From the NCBI RefSeq assembly GCF_026104355.1, contig NZ_CP110535.1, positions 4,092,001-4,156,000 of the forward strand: a DNA stretch of 64,000 nucleotides, given 5' to 3'. The position numbers were made by a program, and so were the translations under genes. The stretch comes from Halomonas sp. BDJS001. GTDB taxonomy: Bacteria; Pseudomonadota; Gammaproteobacteria; Pseudomonadales; Halomonadaceae. The notes beneath the pieces are model-generated. The model was given only the letters and a program-made list of their open reading frames with translations. It was not told the origin of the DNA and did not search any database. Below, one piece after another: positions 45,907 to 55,433 of the stretch. Position 1 is the stretch's first letter. Each line of letters starts with the position of its first letter.

Positions 45907-46875
45907 CTACCAATTCTCGTTGATTGGTTTACCTACTGCTAACAACTCATCTCCTTGGTACGCATCAACCAAATGTGACTGCTGCCAAAGTCTAGCTACA
46001 AGTTCCTGAATAAAGGTTCGCACGATAAGCGAGGGGCGTCGCCCCGCTCGGGTAACGACACAAAACGGCGACGCGATTTCGACCTGATCTGGCAGCAGCG
46101 CTTTGAGCTCGCCCCGCTCCACCCAGTGGTGGGCATAGTAGCGGGGCAAGTTACCGATAAAGTGGCCGCTCAATATCAGCAGAGCCTGGGCTTCCATATT
46201 GGAGGCATGGGCGCCCACCTGGGCATTGGGAAAACTCTTAAGCTCTTGCAGGTTGGCATATGGCCGCACCACAAAGGGGTGATTGATCACTTCTTCTATC
46301 GTTAGCTGATCGCTATCACGGGCAAACAACGGATGCCGTTTTGCGCAGTAGATTCCATGCACTTCGGTGTAAACCTGACGATGCTGCAAGCCTTCAATTT
46401 GTGCCATTTCCGGTAAGATGCCGAGCTGTACTTCACCATTGGCAATCTCACCAATCAGGCGATCAGGACTGCCTACCGTAATGTTGAGACGCGCTTTAGG
46501 GTTCTTGCGCAGAAATTCGCCAATCACCCCCTGCAGATCAAGATCCACATCCATAATGGTGTTATCGACAACACCTAAACGCAGCGTGCCGTAAACGGAG
46601 CTGCGCAGCTCGCTCATCTCGCTATCAAAATCATCAACGGAGGCAAGCAACACCTTGGCACGCTCATACACCATTGTGCCCCGCTCAGTGAGCTCAAACC
46701 CCTGTCGCCCTCGTCGGCATACAGTGAAGCCTACCCGCTCTTCAAGTGCCCGGATATGAAAACTCACAGCGGACTGACTCATATGCAGCGCCGTTTGCGC
46801 GCCCGCAAAACCGCGATGCTCAGTCACGGCAAGGAATACAGAGAGGCTTTTAAGATCGGCAGCTGAGAGTTTCAT
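45907..46875 (-). CDS. LysR-type regulator of the adjacent catabolic operon
   Basis: A 322-residue LysR protein with HTH at about residues 6-66 (LAVTEHRGFAGAQTALHMSQSAVSFHIRALE) and an effector domain. It diverges from the ABC transporter/hydrolase operon starting at 47036. The shared region carries a 9-bp dyad, so it is the likely activator, responding to the imported compound or a product. A short copy of its C-terminal coding sequence is found at 30412-30433. Confidence 0.9.
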   Translation of the reverse strand: MKLSAADLKSLSVFLAVTEHRGFAGAQTALHMSQSAVSFHIRALEERVGFTVCRRGRQGFELTERGTMVYERAKVLLASVDDFDSEMSELRSSVYGTLRLGVVDNTIMDVDLDLQGVIGEFLRKNPKARLNITVGSPDRLIGEIANGEVQLGILPEMAQIEGLQHRQVYTEVHGIYCAKRHPLFARDSDQLTIEEVINHPFVVRPYANLQELKSFPNAQVGAHASNMEAQALLILSGHFIGNLPRYYAHHWVERGELKALLPDQVEIASPFCVVTRAGRRPSLIVRTFIQELVARLWQQSHLVDAYQGDELLAVGKPINENW

Positions 46876-46905
46876 TAGAGTGCTCTACGTTAGTGCAATT
46901 CACAT

Positions 46906-46947
46906 CAATAAAACGGGTACAAACATCGAAAGATAGCAGTTTTATTG
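46906..46947. promoter_or_regulatory. Inverted repeat in the LysR/ABC divergent promoter
   Basis: CAATAAAAC (46906-46914) and GTTTTATTG (46939-46947) are perfect 9-bp inverted arms 24 bases apart between divergent genes. The arms may be separate recognition and activation sites of the LysR protein. Confidence 0.4.
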
Positions 46948-47035
46948 TTGCATAACGCCTGCTTTACTCAAGGGGTTGTTGTTCAACGGGCCTTCGCCTT
47001 TTGATTCGAGTATCACCACTCCGAGGAGCATCCCC

Positions 47036-47863
47036 ATGCAACGCATCCCGACGATTACCGCAGGCCTCTTACTTGGCGTTAGCTTTGCCTCTACTGCGCA
47101 CAGTGATTTGCTTGACGATATTCGCTCAGACGGCACCTTTACTGTCGGCACTGAAGCGCGCTTCGCCCCATTTGAATACATTGAAGAGGGTGAGATTGTC
47201 GGCTACTCCGCCGATATCATGGAATACATCATGCCCGAGCTTGAGGGGGTCGAGCTGATCCGTATGGATCTTCCCTGGCAAGGTATTCTGCCGGGCCTTG
47301 AGCGCGAGCGCTTTGATTACGTGATCACCTCGGTCACCGCCACACCTGAGCGCATGGAGCGGTATCACCTCAGCGCACCGATTGCCGATGCCACTATGGC
47401 GATTCTAAAACGCGCGGGCGAAGAGGGTATCAACTCACCTGAGGATATCGCCGGCAAAGTAGCCGCCGCTCAAGCGGGTTCTGCTCAACTTGAGGCGCTA
47501 GAAGCCTTGGCCGCCGAGCTTGAGGAAGCGGGCACCCCCGTTGAAGATATCCGCACTTACACAGGCGTTGACGAGGCATACGCCGAGCTGGGTACCGGCC
47601 GCGTTGATGTGGTGATTAACAGCCTGCCCAATTTGCTCGAAGCCGAGCGCACCCGCCCCGAGGTATTTGAAGTGGTCGGCACCTTTGGTGACCCGGTTTA
47701 CTTTAGTTGGGCAGGGCGTAATGACGAAGAGAGCGCCTCGCTAAATGCCTTTATGGATGAGCAAATTCAACGCCTCAATGAAGACGGCACTCTGAAAGAG
47801 CTACAAGAGAAATGGTTCGGCGGCCCGATGGATCTGCCTTTAGAACTGCCAGCGGCCGAGTAA
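47036..47863 (+). CDS. Amino-acid-type ABC substrate-binding protein
   Basis: A 275-residue exported family 3 binding protein. The signal peptide is about residues 1-22 (ends STAHS). The ligand fold begins with FTVGTEARFAPFEYIEEGEIVGYSADI, and TSVTATPERMERY is conserved. An acidic protein overall, as common in halophilic bacteria. Start at ATG 47036 with GAGGAG 8 bases upstream. First gene of the operon. The ligand is probably a cationic or ureido/guanidino amino acid, judged from the enzymes downstream. Confidence 0.9.
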   Translation: MQRIPTITAGLLLGVSFASTAHSDLLDDIRSDGTFTVGTEARFAPFEYIEEGEIVGYSADIMEYIMPELEGVELIRMDLPWQGILPGLERERFDYVITSVTATPERMERYHLSAPIADATMAILKRAGEEGINSPEDIAGKVAAAQAGSAQLEALEALAAELEEAGTPVEDIRTYTGVDEAYAELGTGRVDVVINSLPNLLEAERTRPEVFEVVGTFGDPVYFSWAGRNDEESASLNAFMDEQIQRLNEDGTLKELQEKWFGGPMDLPLELPAAE

Positions 47864-47912
47864 CACGCCGCGCAGTTCGCTAAGACGATTCTCTTCTCTC
47901 TAAGGGTGCACC

Positions 47913-48569
47913 ATGTTTGAGATTTTACTCAACCACTACCCTGTGCTGCTTAAGGGCTTGACCACCACCTTGGTGGTCTCGCTTTGCGCCATCGCACTGG
48001 GCTTGGTATTAGGCGTGTTGCTGGCCTTTGGCTTAACCAGTCGCTACCGTCTGGTGCGTTGGCCCTGTGGGCTTTACCGCAGCTTTTGGCGTGGCACCCC
48101 CATCTTGCTGCAACTACTGCTGGTCTACTATTTGCTGCCCGAGATAGGCATTGAGATCGCGCCTATTTCAGCCGCCATTTTGACCTTAACGCTGAATACC
48201 ACCGCCTTTCAGGCAGAAATTTTCCGCAGTGGCATCAGCCATATTCCCGCTGGGCAAATAGAAGCGGCGCGTATGGCAGGTATTTCGGCGTGGCAAACCA
48301 GGCGGCGCATCATAATGCCCCAGGTATTGCGTCTTACCTTGCCGCCGTTAACCAACGAGATCATTACGATTCTCAAAAATTCATCGCTGATCTCGGTGAT
48401 TGCGGTCACTGAGCTTATGCGGGTGAGTGAGCAAATCGCTTCGCGCACTTTTCAGCCACTGGAAACCTATCTTGCCGCTGCCGTGCTTTATCTTGCCGTC
48501 AATCTTGTGCTGGCGCGAATCAGCGCTTACTTAGAACGCCGCATGACCGGCGGCCTAGCCACCGAATAG
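47913..48569 (+). CDS. Polar amino-acid ABC permease 1
   Basis: A 218-residue HisM/HisQ-type inner-membrane permease with about five helices and the cytoplasmic EAARMAGISAWQTRRRIIMPQ loop that docks with the ATPase. It pairs with the second permease encoded 13 bases on to form a heterodimeric channel. Confidence 0.92.
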   Translation: MFEILLNHYPVLLKGLTTTLVVSLCAIALGLVLGVLLAFGLTSRYRLVRWPCGLYRSFWRGTPILLQLLLVYYLLPEIGIEIAPISAAILTLTLNTTAFQAEIFRSGISHIPAGQIEAARMAGISAWQTRRRIIMPQVLRLTLPPLTNEIITILKNSSLISVIAVTELMRVSEQIASRTFQPLETYLAAAVLYLAVNLVLARISAYLERRMTGGLATE

Positions 48570-48582
48570 GGGAGTGTCCGCT

Positions 48583-49278
48583 ATGTTAGATATTGCCCTG
48601 CTATGGGAAGCGCGTGGCCTGATTCTGCAAGGCTTGTGGAATACGCTATGGATCTGTTTTTTAGGCTGCCTGCTGGCACTTTCGCTCGGTCTGGTACTCG
48701 CAGCGCTACGCTTAGCTAACCCTCGCCTTTTCGGCTACCCGGTGGCCTGTTATGTGGAGGTTTGCCGCGGCACGCCGCTGCTGATCCTGCTGTTTTTACT
48801 TTATTACGGTGGCCCCAGTATTGGCCTGCGGTTGGATGCCGAGATTGCTGGAGTCACCGGCATTGGCTTGTATGGCGCAGGATACTTTGCGGAAATTTAT
48901 CGTGGTGGCTTCAAGTCGATTGCTAAGGGCCAACTTGAGGCAGCACGCATGCTGGGGATCTCCCCTTGGCACACGCTAATTCGTATTCAGATTCCCCAAA
49001 TGGCTCGTTTAATCGTTCCTCCGAGTACCAACCAGCTGATCATTTTGGTGAAAGAGTCCGCCCTGATTTCAATCATCTCAGTGGACGACCTCACCAAAAA
49101 CGCTACCACCATCGTTAACCAAACCTTTCAGGTGATCGAGCCCTATCTGGCGGTCGCCCTACTCTACTGGTTAATGATTGAACTGATTGCCCGGGGAGGC
49201 TATGCGCTGGAAAAACGCTTAGCCAATCGTCAACCGCGCCAAGCTGCCCAACCAGGAGCGACCCATGCCAACGGCTGA
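48583..49278 (+). CDS. Polar amino-acid ABC permease 2
   Basis: A 231-residue permease with the matching coupling loop [22 protein letters not shown] chose the ATG at 48583, with AGGGGAG upstream, over a GTG three codons earlier. Its last 14 bases overlap the ATPase gene, showing coupled translation. Partner of permease 1. Confidence 0.9.
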   Translation: MLDIALLWEARGLILQGLWNTLWICFLGCLLALSLGLVLAALRLANPRLFGYPVACYVEVCRGTPLLILLFLLYYGGPSIGLRLDAEIAGVTGIGLYGAGYFAEIYRGGFKSIAKGQLEAARMLGISPWHTLIRIQIPQMARLIVPPSTNQLIILVKESALISIISVDDLTKNATTIVNQTFQVIEPYLAVALLYWLMIELIARGGYALEKRLANRQPRQAAQPGATHANG

Positions 49279-50083
49279 AACACACTTGCCCGCATCCTCT
49301 TCCCGTCAAAAAGCGATGGTTGAAGCACACGGCATCAGCAAACAGTTCGGCGACTTGGAAGTGCTGACCAACATCGACTTCAGCCTTGCGCCCTCCGAGG
49401 TGGTCTGCGTCATTGGCCCTTCCGGTTCCGGCAAATCAACGCTGCTGCGCTGCCTGGCATTTTTAGAGCCCTACGATCACGGCAGCGTCTACATCGACGG
49501 CCAGCTGTTGGGCTATGAAGACCGCGCCGGTAAACGCGTTCTTACCAGTGAAAAACGCGTCGATGAAGTGCGCGCCCCGGTGGGCATGGTATTCCAACAC
49601 TTTCATCTCTGGCCCCATCGTACCGCGCTGGAGAACGTCACCGAAGCGCTGCGCTTGGTGAATGGCCTGTCACGCCAAGATGCAGACATTGAAGGCATGG
49701 CCATGCTCGAGCAGGTTGGGCTTGCCGATCGCGCGGATCACTTTCCTGAGAGCCTTTCCGGTGGCCAGAAACAACGTGTGGCCATCGCCCGGGCACTCGC
49801 TATGAAACCCCGAGTGATGTTCTTTGATGAACCCACCTCGGCGCTTGACCCAGAACTAGTGGGCGAAGTGCTTGATGTAATGAAAGCGCTGGCCAGCGAC
49901 GGCATGACCATGGTGATCGTTACTCACGAAATGGGCTTCGCCGCCAAAGTGGCCGACCGAGTGATCTTTATGGATCAAGGTCGGATAGTCGAAAGCGGCC
50001 CGCCCGCCACGCTGTTTCGCCAGCCGAAAAGTGAGCGCCTGCAACAGTTTTTGAATACCTGGCGCGAGCGTCATATCGACTGA
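49265..50083 (+). CDS. Polar amino-acid ABC transporter ATPase
   Basis: A 272-residue HisP/GlnQ-type ATPase with Walker [10 protein letters not shown], signature LSGGQKQR, Walker [13 protein letters not shown] and H-loop VTHEM. About 20 N-terminal residues precede the domain. Between Walker A and the signature it has an insertion ([20 protein letters not shown]), as in some HisP-like proteins. Energises the preceding two permeases. Confidence 0.93.
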   Translation: MPTAETHLPASSSRQKAMVEAHGISKQFGDLEVLTNIDFSLAPSEVVCVIGPSGSGKSTLLRCLAFLEPYDHGSVYIDGQLLGYEDRAGKRVLTSEKRVDEVRAPVGMVFQHFHLWPHRTALENVTEALRLVNGLSRQDADIEGMAMLEQVGLADRADHFPESLSGGQKQRVAIARALAMKPRVMFFDEPTSALDPELVGEVLDVMKALASDGMTMVIVTHEMGFAAKVADRVIFMDQGRIVESGPPATLFRQPKSERLQQFLNTWRERHID

Positions 50084-50138
50084 TTCGACTTACATGTACC
50101 GATTAGCTAACACCACGACAACACACCTGGAGATTCAA

Positions 50139-50858
50139 ATGAGTACTGACACACGCTTTGACCACGCTCGCATTGAGCAACTACCGCGCAGTAACAGCGA
50201 GCCCTGCGGTCACAACCACAGCTTAGACAACCCCATCTCCCCTGATGGCACGCCGGTGCTCGGCGAGCGCTACGAAGTCCCTGCCCGTAGCGGGCGAGCG
50301 GTGCGCTTAAAAGCAGGGCAAACTATCCGCATCATCAATACCCATGGCACCCAAGTGTGCGATACCTGGGCGTTTAGTACTGACAATATCAACGAGTTTA
50401 TGTCCTGGGAGCACGGGCGCGCCTGGTTGAGCGCACTAATTCCCCAGGTGGGCGATCCGCTGATCAGTAACCGCCGCCGCCCAATCATGACCCTCACCGC
50501 TGATACCTCGCCGGGCATTCACGACACGTTAATGGCGGCCTGCGACCTGTTCCGTTATATGACCCTGGGTGTCGAGGGCTATCATGACAGTTGCGCCGAC
50601 AACCTACGCTTAGCCATGAAGGCAATTGGCGTTGACACCCCCGAGGTTCCCCAGCCGCTCAATCTATGGATGAATATTCCGGTTAACTCAGAGATGAAAG
50701 TCGACTGGTGCCCTCCGGTGTCTAATGCTGGCGACTATGTTGAACTACGCGCCGTGATGGATTGTATTGTGGTCATGTCCGCCTGCCCACAGGACATAAT
50801 CCCTATCAACGGAGCGGACTGTGTGCCTGTCGAGTTGCATTTCGAAGTTTACGAATAA
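50139..50858 (+). CDS. DUF1989 (urea carboxylase-associated/CgdAB-type) protein
   Basis: A 239-residue DUF1989 protein. Related proteins (UAAP1/2, CgdA/CgdB) act in guanidine breakdown as carboxyguanidine deiminase subunits. The family cysteines appear in TQVCDTWAF, CDLFRY, DSCADN and SACPQD, and the early PARSGRAVRLKAGQTIRIIN is typical. Only one copy is present here and there is no urea carboxylase, unlike guanidine operons. A deiminase on a guanidino substrate is therefore an inference. Start at ATG 50139 with TGGAG upstream. It lies between the ABC ATPase and the M20 hydrolase. Confidence 0.8.
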   Translation: MSTDTRFDHARIEQLPRSNSEPCGHNHSLDNPISPDGTPVLGERYEVPARSGRAVRLKAGQTIRIINTHGTQVCDTWAFSTDNINEFMSWEHGRAWLSALIPQVGDPLISNRRRPIMTLTADTSPGIHDTLMAACDLFRYMTLGVEGYHDSCADNLRLAMKAIGVDTPEVPQPLNLWMNIPVNSEMKVDWCPPVSNAGDYVELRAVMDCIVVMSACPQDIIPINGADCVPVELHFEVYE

Positions 50859-50879
50859 CAAACACCTGTGGAGAGCCTG

Positions 50880-52169
50880 ATGCAGAACCACACCGATCAC
50901 CCTACCGGTGGATCCCCCACAGATCTGGCGACAATCGCCGCTGCGGTAAAACCGGCGCGTTTAGCTAATGACTTGGCAACGGTAGCCCAATTTGGCGCTC
51001 GCTCGGATGGCGGTGTGGCTCGCCTCGCGCTAGATGACAGCGACACCCGCGCGCGGCTATGGCTGATTGAGCAGGCCAGTGGCTTAGGTGCAAAGGCGAG
51101 CGTTGATGCCATCGGCAACGTGTTTCTCGACATCCCCGGCAGCGACCCTGAGCTTGAGCCCGTCGTCACCGGCAGCCATTTGGATAGCCAACCCGCGGGG
51201 GGAAAGTACGATGGTGCACTGGGTGTGCTGGCAGGCCTTGAAGCGCTGCGCGCGCTTAACGACATTGGTTTTACCCCACGCCGACCGTTATCACTGGTCA
51301 GCTGGACAAATGAAGAAGGCGCACGCTTCTCGCCGGGCACTTCAGGCTCAGCCGTCTTTTGTGGTGTACGCAGCCTGGATGAAACGCGCTTGATTGAAGA
51401 TAGCGACGGCGTCAGCCTGGGAAGTGCATTAGACTCCTGCTTGGCGGTGCTTGACGCCGCAGGTGTGCCACACCGCCCATTGGCAACGCCCATGCACGCC
51501 TTCCTGGAACTACATATTGAGCAAGGCCCAATATTGGAGCGTGCCGGTGCTGCAGTGGGCGTGGTTGAAGGTATTCAGGGCGTTAGCTGGTTTGAAGTCA
51601 CGATAACGGGCAGCGCCAACCACGCAGGCACTACCCCGCGTGCCATGCGTCGCGATGCATTTGAAGGCGCCTGCGCGTTAGCAACAGCGCTCAGGGAAGC
51701 CGCGAGAGATGACGAAGACCGGGTGCGCTTTACCATCGGCAAGTTCACCGTTAGTCCTGGCTCGGTGAACACCATTCCTGACCACGTCTCCTTCAGCATT
51801 GATTTACGCCACCCAGAAGCGCTAACGCTCAAAGCGCTGGAAGCCGAATTCAATAAGCTCGCTCAGCAGACCTGGGCAGGTTGCCGTGCAACGCTGACAC
51901 CGCTCTCGCGGGTTGAGCCGGTCGCGTTTCCCGAAACACTTACCGCCCTACTAGATGACGCCGCCCAGGAGTTAGACATTAGCGCACCGCACTTGGTATC
52001 CGGTGCCTTTCACGACGCTATTCACCTTGCCAACCACTGCCCAACGGCGATGCTGTTTGTGCCCTGCCGCGACGGTCTTAGCCACCATCCAGATGAGCAT
52101 ATCGAGATCGCCGATGCCGTGGCAGGCACGCAACTGTTAGCCGCCAGTTTGGCCAGCCTAACCCAATAA
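50880..52169 (+). CDS. M20-family N-carbamoyl-amino-acid hydrolase/allantoate amidohydrolase-like
   Basis: A 429-residue zinc amidohydrolase of the hydantoinase/carbamoylase (AllC/HyuC) group. Metal ligands lie in GSHLDS, GKYDGALGV and NEEGARF, with a further His in HIEQGP and a dimer-domain segment ANHAGTTPRAMRRDA. The family cleaves ureido (N-carbamoyl) amino acids to the free amino acid, CO2 and ammonia, or allantoate. Start at ATG 50880, with GGAGAG upstream. Its position after a DUF1989 gene suggests that it handles the ureido product of that enzyme. Confidence 0.87.
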   Translation: MQNHTDHPTGGSPTDLATIAAAVKPARLANDLATVAQFGARSDGGVARLALDDSDTRARLWLIEQASGLGAKASVDAIGNVFLDIPGSDPELEPVVTGSHLDSQPAGGKYDGALGVLAGLEALRALNDIGFTPRRPLSLVSWTNEEGARFSPGTSGSAVFCGVRSLDETRLIEDSDGVSLGSALDSCLAVLDAAGVPHRPLATPMHAFLELHIEQGPILERAGAAVGVVEGIQGVSWFEVTITGSANHAGTTPRAMRRDAFEGACALATALREAARDDEDRVRFTIGKFTVSPGSVNTIPDHVSFSIDLRHPEALTLKALEAEFNKLAQQTWAGCRATLTPLSRVEPVAFPETLTALLDDAAQELDISAPHLVSGAFHDAIHLANHCPTAMLFVPCRDGLSHHPDEHIEIADAVAGTQLLAASLASLTQ

Positions 52170-52179
52170 GGAGAGCAAC

Positions 52180-53166
52180 ATGACCAAGGGCACCGACGGC
52201 ACTCGCCACAATGCCGCCACTGGCGAAAGCTACCTACCGCACCAAGAACCACGCTATCGCGAAATAGCCAGCTTTATGCGTGCGCCGCTCGCCGACTCCT
52301 TGGCGGAACTTGATATTGCCCTGGTCGGCATTCCGTTTGATGGCGGCGTTAGCAATCGCCCCGGTACCCGCCACGGCCCGCGGGAGATTCGCAACCAGTC
52401 AAGCATGATGCGCAGTCTGCATCATGTTACCCGGCTTGATCCCTTTGCCCAGGCACGCATTGCCGACATAGGTGATGTTCGCTTTTCATCGATCTACGAC
52501 CTTGAGCAGGTCTCTAATGATATTGCCGCTTATTACTCAGCTATTCGCCGAGCAGGCGTTATCCCGCTAAGCGTTGGTGGAGACCATTCGATTACCTATC
52601 CCATCCTGCGCGGCTTGGCAGCCGATGGCCCGGTGGGATTGATCCATATTGATGCTCATACCGACACCTGGGACGAGTTTCAGGGCTCAAAATTTCACCA
52701 CGGCGGCCCCTTCCGGCTTGCCTGTGAACATGGATTGATTGATCCCAAACGCACGGTACAAATTGGCATTCGCGGTGCCCAAAACACCACCCAAGGCTGG
52801 GACTACTCCGATGCTAGTGGCATGCGGGTGATGTTTATGGAGGAAGTGGATACGCTTGGCATTGAAGAGACAGTCGCCGAAGCACGCCGCGTTGTAGGCA
52901 GTGGCCCAGTATATCTATCCTTCGATATCGACAGCATCGACCCCGCCTTCGCCCCGGGTACCGGCACACCAGAAGTCGGCGGCCTCACCAGTTTACAGGC
53001 ACTTAAGCTGGTGCGCGGTTTTCGCGGCTTACCGCTGATCGGCGCCGATGTAGTGGAAGTCTCCCCACCCTTCGACCCCAGCGGTAACACGGCCCTGCTT
53101 GGCGCTACCGTTATGTACGAGCTTTTGTGTTTAATGACAGAGCAGGTAGGCAGTGAGAGGCAATAA
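52180..53166 (+). CDS. Ureohydrolase (agmatinase/arginase family)
   Basis: A 328-residue Mn-dependent ureohydrolase releasing urea from a guanidino compound. Metal-site motifs are GGDHSIT, IHIDAHTDT and SFDIDSIDPAFAPGTGTPE, all intact. It is closer to agmatinase/guanidinobutyrase-type sequences than to arginase by motif wording. AGGAG precedes the ATG, 10 bases after the hydrolase stop. No urease gene is in the window to use the urea. Confidence 0.9.
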   Translation: MTKGTDGTRHNAATGESYLPHQEPRYREIASFMRAPLADSLAELDIALVGIPFDGGVSNRPGTRHGPREIRNQSSMMRSLHHVTRLDPFAQARIADIGDVRFSSIYDLEQVSNDIAAYYSAIRRAGVIPLSVGGDHSITYPILRGLAADGPVGLIHIDAHTDTWDEFQGSKFHHGGPFRLACEHGLIDPKRTVQIGIRGAQNTTQGWDYSDASGMRVMFMEEVDTLGIEETVAEARRVVGSGPVYLSFDIDSIDPAFAPGTGTPEVGGLTSLQALKLVRGFRGLPLIGADVVEVSPPFDPSGNTALLGATVMYELLCLMTEQVGSERQ

Positions 53167-53259
53167 AATTACCAATGGTTGATAAGGAGTCGTCTACACG
53201 GGTGTTATCCATTAGGATTAATACGATGAGTTACTTCACCCCCGTCCGGAGATGCACCC

Positions 53260-53886
53260 ATGCAGCTTTCCACCTGGTTGCTTTTTGTTGCCGTGGCACT
53301 GGTCAGCATTGCCAGCCCCGGGCCCGCTTTTCTAGTCGCGGTGCGCAACGGCATGGCAGGAGGAGCCAAGCGCGTGGCGCTTTCGTCGCTGGGCAATATC
53401 ACTGGCCTACTCATACTGGCCAGTGCAGCAGTCTTGGGGCTGGGGGTGGTGTTGAACGCCTCGGAAGTGCTGTTCAACCTGCTTAAACTGGGCGGCGCAG
53501 CCTACTTGATCTACCTGGGCATTCGTCAGTGGCGGAGCAAGACCTCCCTTGCGCTCTCAACCAGCCCGGCAAAACCTACTCCCAGATGGCGCACGGTCAG
53601 TGAAGGCGTACTGGTCGCCATGAGCAACCCTAAGGCGATCCTGTTCTTCACTGCCTTGTTCCCACAGTTTCTGGATACGCAGCGCGCCTTGCTTCCTCAG
53701 TTCTCCATCATGGTAGGTACCTTCATGGCACTCTCCTTTGTCACCTTGATGACCTACGGCACCCTTGCCAAGCATCTTGCCCGCTGGCTGTGCAGTCGCT
53801 CGCGGGTGGCATGGGTCAATCGCCTGATGGGTAGTGCTTTTATCGGATTGGGCCTATCCATTTTACGCTTACGGCAGCCGGTGTAG
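53260..53886 (+). CDS. LysE/RhtB-family exporter
   Basis: A 208-residue inner-membrane amino-acid exporter with the family motif SIASPGPAFLVAVRNGM and about six helices. It follows the ureohydrolase by 93 bases on the same strand and may discharge excess amino acid formed by the pathway. Its end overlaps the convergent next gene by 18 bases. Confidence 0.88.
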   Translation: MQLSTWLLFVAVALVSIASPGPAFLVAVRNGMAGGAKRVALSSLGNITGLLILASAAVLGLGVVLNASEVLFNLLKLGGAAYLIYLGIRQWRSKTSLALSTSPAKPTPRWRTVSEGVLVAMSNPKAILFFTALFPQFLDTQRALLPQFSIMVGTFMALSFVTLMTYGTLAKHLARWLCSRSRVAWVNRLMGSAFIGLGLSILRLRQPV

Positions 53887-54834
53887 CGCCCTATTGATTG
53901 TAGTTGCGGGCCAACGGGCAATCATCGCGGTGACAATAACGGCAAAAAGTAGCCGTGCCCATAAAATGCCCGCTATATCGGCCCCTAGCATCAAGATCAG
54001 CAGCGTGTCTTCTATAACGCTATGACAGAGGCCGAGAAAGCATACTGCAAGCGTGCTATCCCGCTTACCAAGCACCCCGTTCTGCACATCCCGAATCAGC
54101 AGCCCTGCGCCATAGCTTAATCCCAGCGTAAAACCAATCACCGTTACATTAGCTGCTGAACGGCCAATGCCTAAGAGCTTGAGTAGCGGTAGCAAGCCAA
54201 GATGAATCCAGCGCTCCAGGCCGAGCTTTTTCAGAAGCTTTAGGAACACAATCAGCGCTAAGATAATCACAAAGATAAGCGCTAGCGTTTCAAGCTGTGC
54301 AATAGCCCAACTGCTTAGTGTTGTCGCTGTCGACAAGCTTGGTTGCCATACCAAAGCTACTGGCGCTTGCAACAAACCAAAATACGAATAGAAGCAGTGC
54401 AAGAGCCAAGCCAGCAGCAAAGCCCCACCTACACGCAGGACTAACGTAGCCCACCAAGGTATGCCAGCACGCTTGGCAACGGCCCCCTCAACAGGAATTG
54501 AGTGCCCTACCAGCATTAGCGCTCCAAGCACTGTTACTTGCTCGGCACTCAAGTGCATATCACCGGCTACTTGGAAAAATACCGCAATGGCGGTGTACAA
54601 GTTGGTAAAGAGCGCCGCCGCCCACACAACGCCCAACGGCTCGGGCAAACCGAGTATGCTCATTAAGGGAGCTAATACCGCTCCCAGCCAGCCGATAACA
54701 CCCAAGAGCTCTAATCCTTTGACGATAAGCAACGCTGGAATCAGGATTTTTAGGAGGGTCAGGTACACGCGCAGCGCGTCTTGTAATAAATGAGTTACCC
54801 AAGCCAATAGACGGTGAGTTGTTATCTGCATCAA
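53869..54834 (-). CDS. Nucleoside-recognition (Gate) domain membrane protein
   Basis: A 321-residue inner-membrane protein with about eight helices. Two halves each carry the nucleoside-recognition/Gate pattern (LGLPEPLGVVWAAALFTNLYTA and GFTLGLSYGAGLLIRD), as in YjiG/YjiH and spore maturation SpmA/B-like proteins. Substrate unknown. It diverges from the Lrp regulator gene, a likely local controller. Confidence 0.78.
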   Translation of the reverse strand: MMQITTHRLLAWVTHLLQDALRVYLTLLKILIPALLIVKGLELLGVIGWLGAVLAPLMSILGLPEPLGVVWAAALFTNLYTAIAVFFQVAGDMHLSAEQVTVLGALMLVGHSIPVEGAVAKRAGIPWWATLVLRVGGALLLAWLLHCFYSYFGLLQAPVALVWQPSLSTATTLSSWAIAQLETLALIFVIILALIVFLKLLKKLGLERWIHLGLLPLLKLLGIGRSAANVTVIGFTLGLSYGAGLLIRDVQNGVLGKRDSTLAVCFLGLCHSVIEDTLLILMLGADIAGILWARLLFAVIVTAMIARWPATTINRALHRLP

Positions 54835-54956
54835 GCCCCCGTTGCCATCATTAGAACAATGGTTATGATAATGGAGCTTACGCAGAATCTTCTTTTCAAT
54901 TCCGCACTAACAATCACTATTCGTTCTTTATGAGCGCAGAAAGGACATTTTATTTC

Positions 54957-55427
54957 ATGGACGCCATTGATCGACGAATCCTTGACCAGCTACAGCGTGA
55001 CGCCAGCCTGACCAATCAAGCGTTAGCGGATGAGATAGGGCTCTCTCCCTCTGCCTGCTTAAAGCGGGTTAAGCGGTTACGCGACACGGGGATCATCGAA
55101 CGGGAGGTGGCACTGCTCAATCCTGACGCCCTTGGGCAGTGCCTGCATATGGTGGTGGAGGTGACGATGGAGCGGGATAACAAATCACTCTACCAGCGTT
55201 TTTTAACAGCCGCGCTAAGCGCCCCAGAAGTAAAGCAGTGTTATCAGGTGACCGGAGAGTGTGATTTTGTATTGATCGTGACAGTGGCGGATTTAGATGA
55301 ATACGACCGCTTCTGCGACCGAGTGCTCTATGGCGATGACAACCTGCGCAAGTTTCGCACGCTACTGTCGCGTAAGCGGCATAAGTTTGATACATCTGTG
55401 CCGATGGAAAGCCTGCTCTCTACATAG
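54957..55427 (+). CDS. Lrp/AsnC-family regulator
   Basis: A 156-residue feast/famine regulator. The HTH covers about residues 1-55 (LTNQALADEIGLSPSACLKRVKRL) and the RAM ligand domain about 65-150 (VKQCYQVTGECDFVLIV). ATG at 54957 gives the canonical start MDAIDRRILDQLQ; an ATG 27 bases earlier has no ribosome site. It diverges from the nucleoside-recognition protein gene and probably responds to an amino acid. Confidence 0.9.
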   Translation: MDAIDRRILDQLQRDASLTNQALADEIGLSPSACLKRVKRLRDTGIIEREVALLNPDALGQCLHMVVEVTMERDNKSLYQRFLTAALSAPEVKQCYQVTGECDFVLIVTVADLDEYDRFCDRVLYGDDNLRKFRTLLSRKRHKFDTSVPMESLLST

Positions 55428-55433
55428 CAAGAC

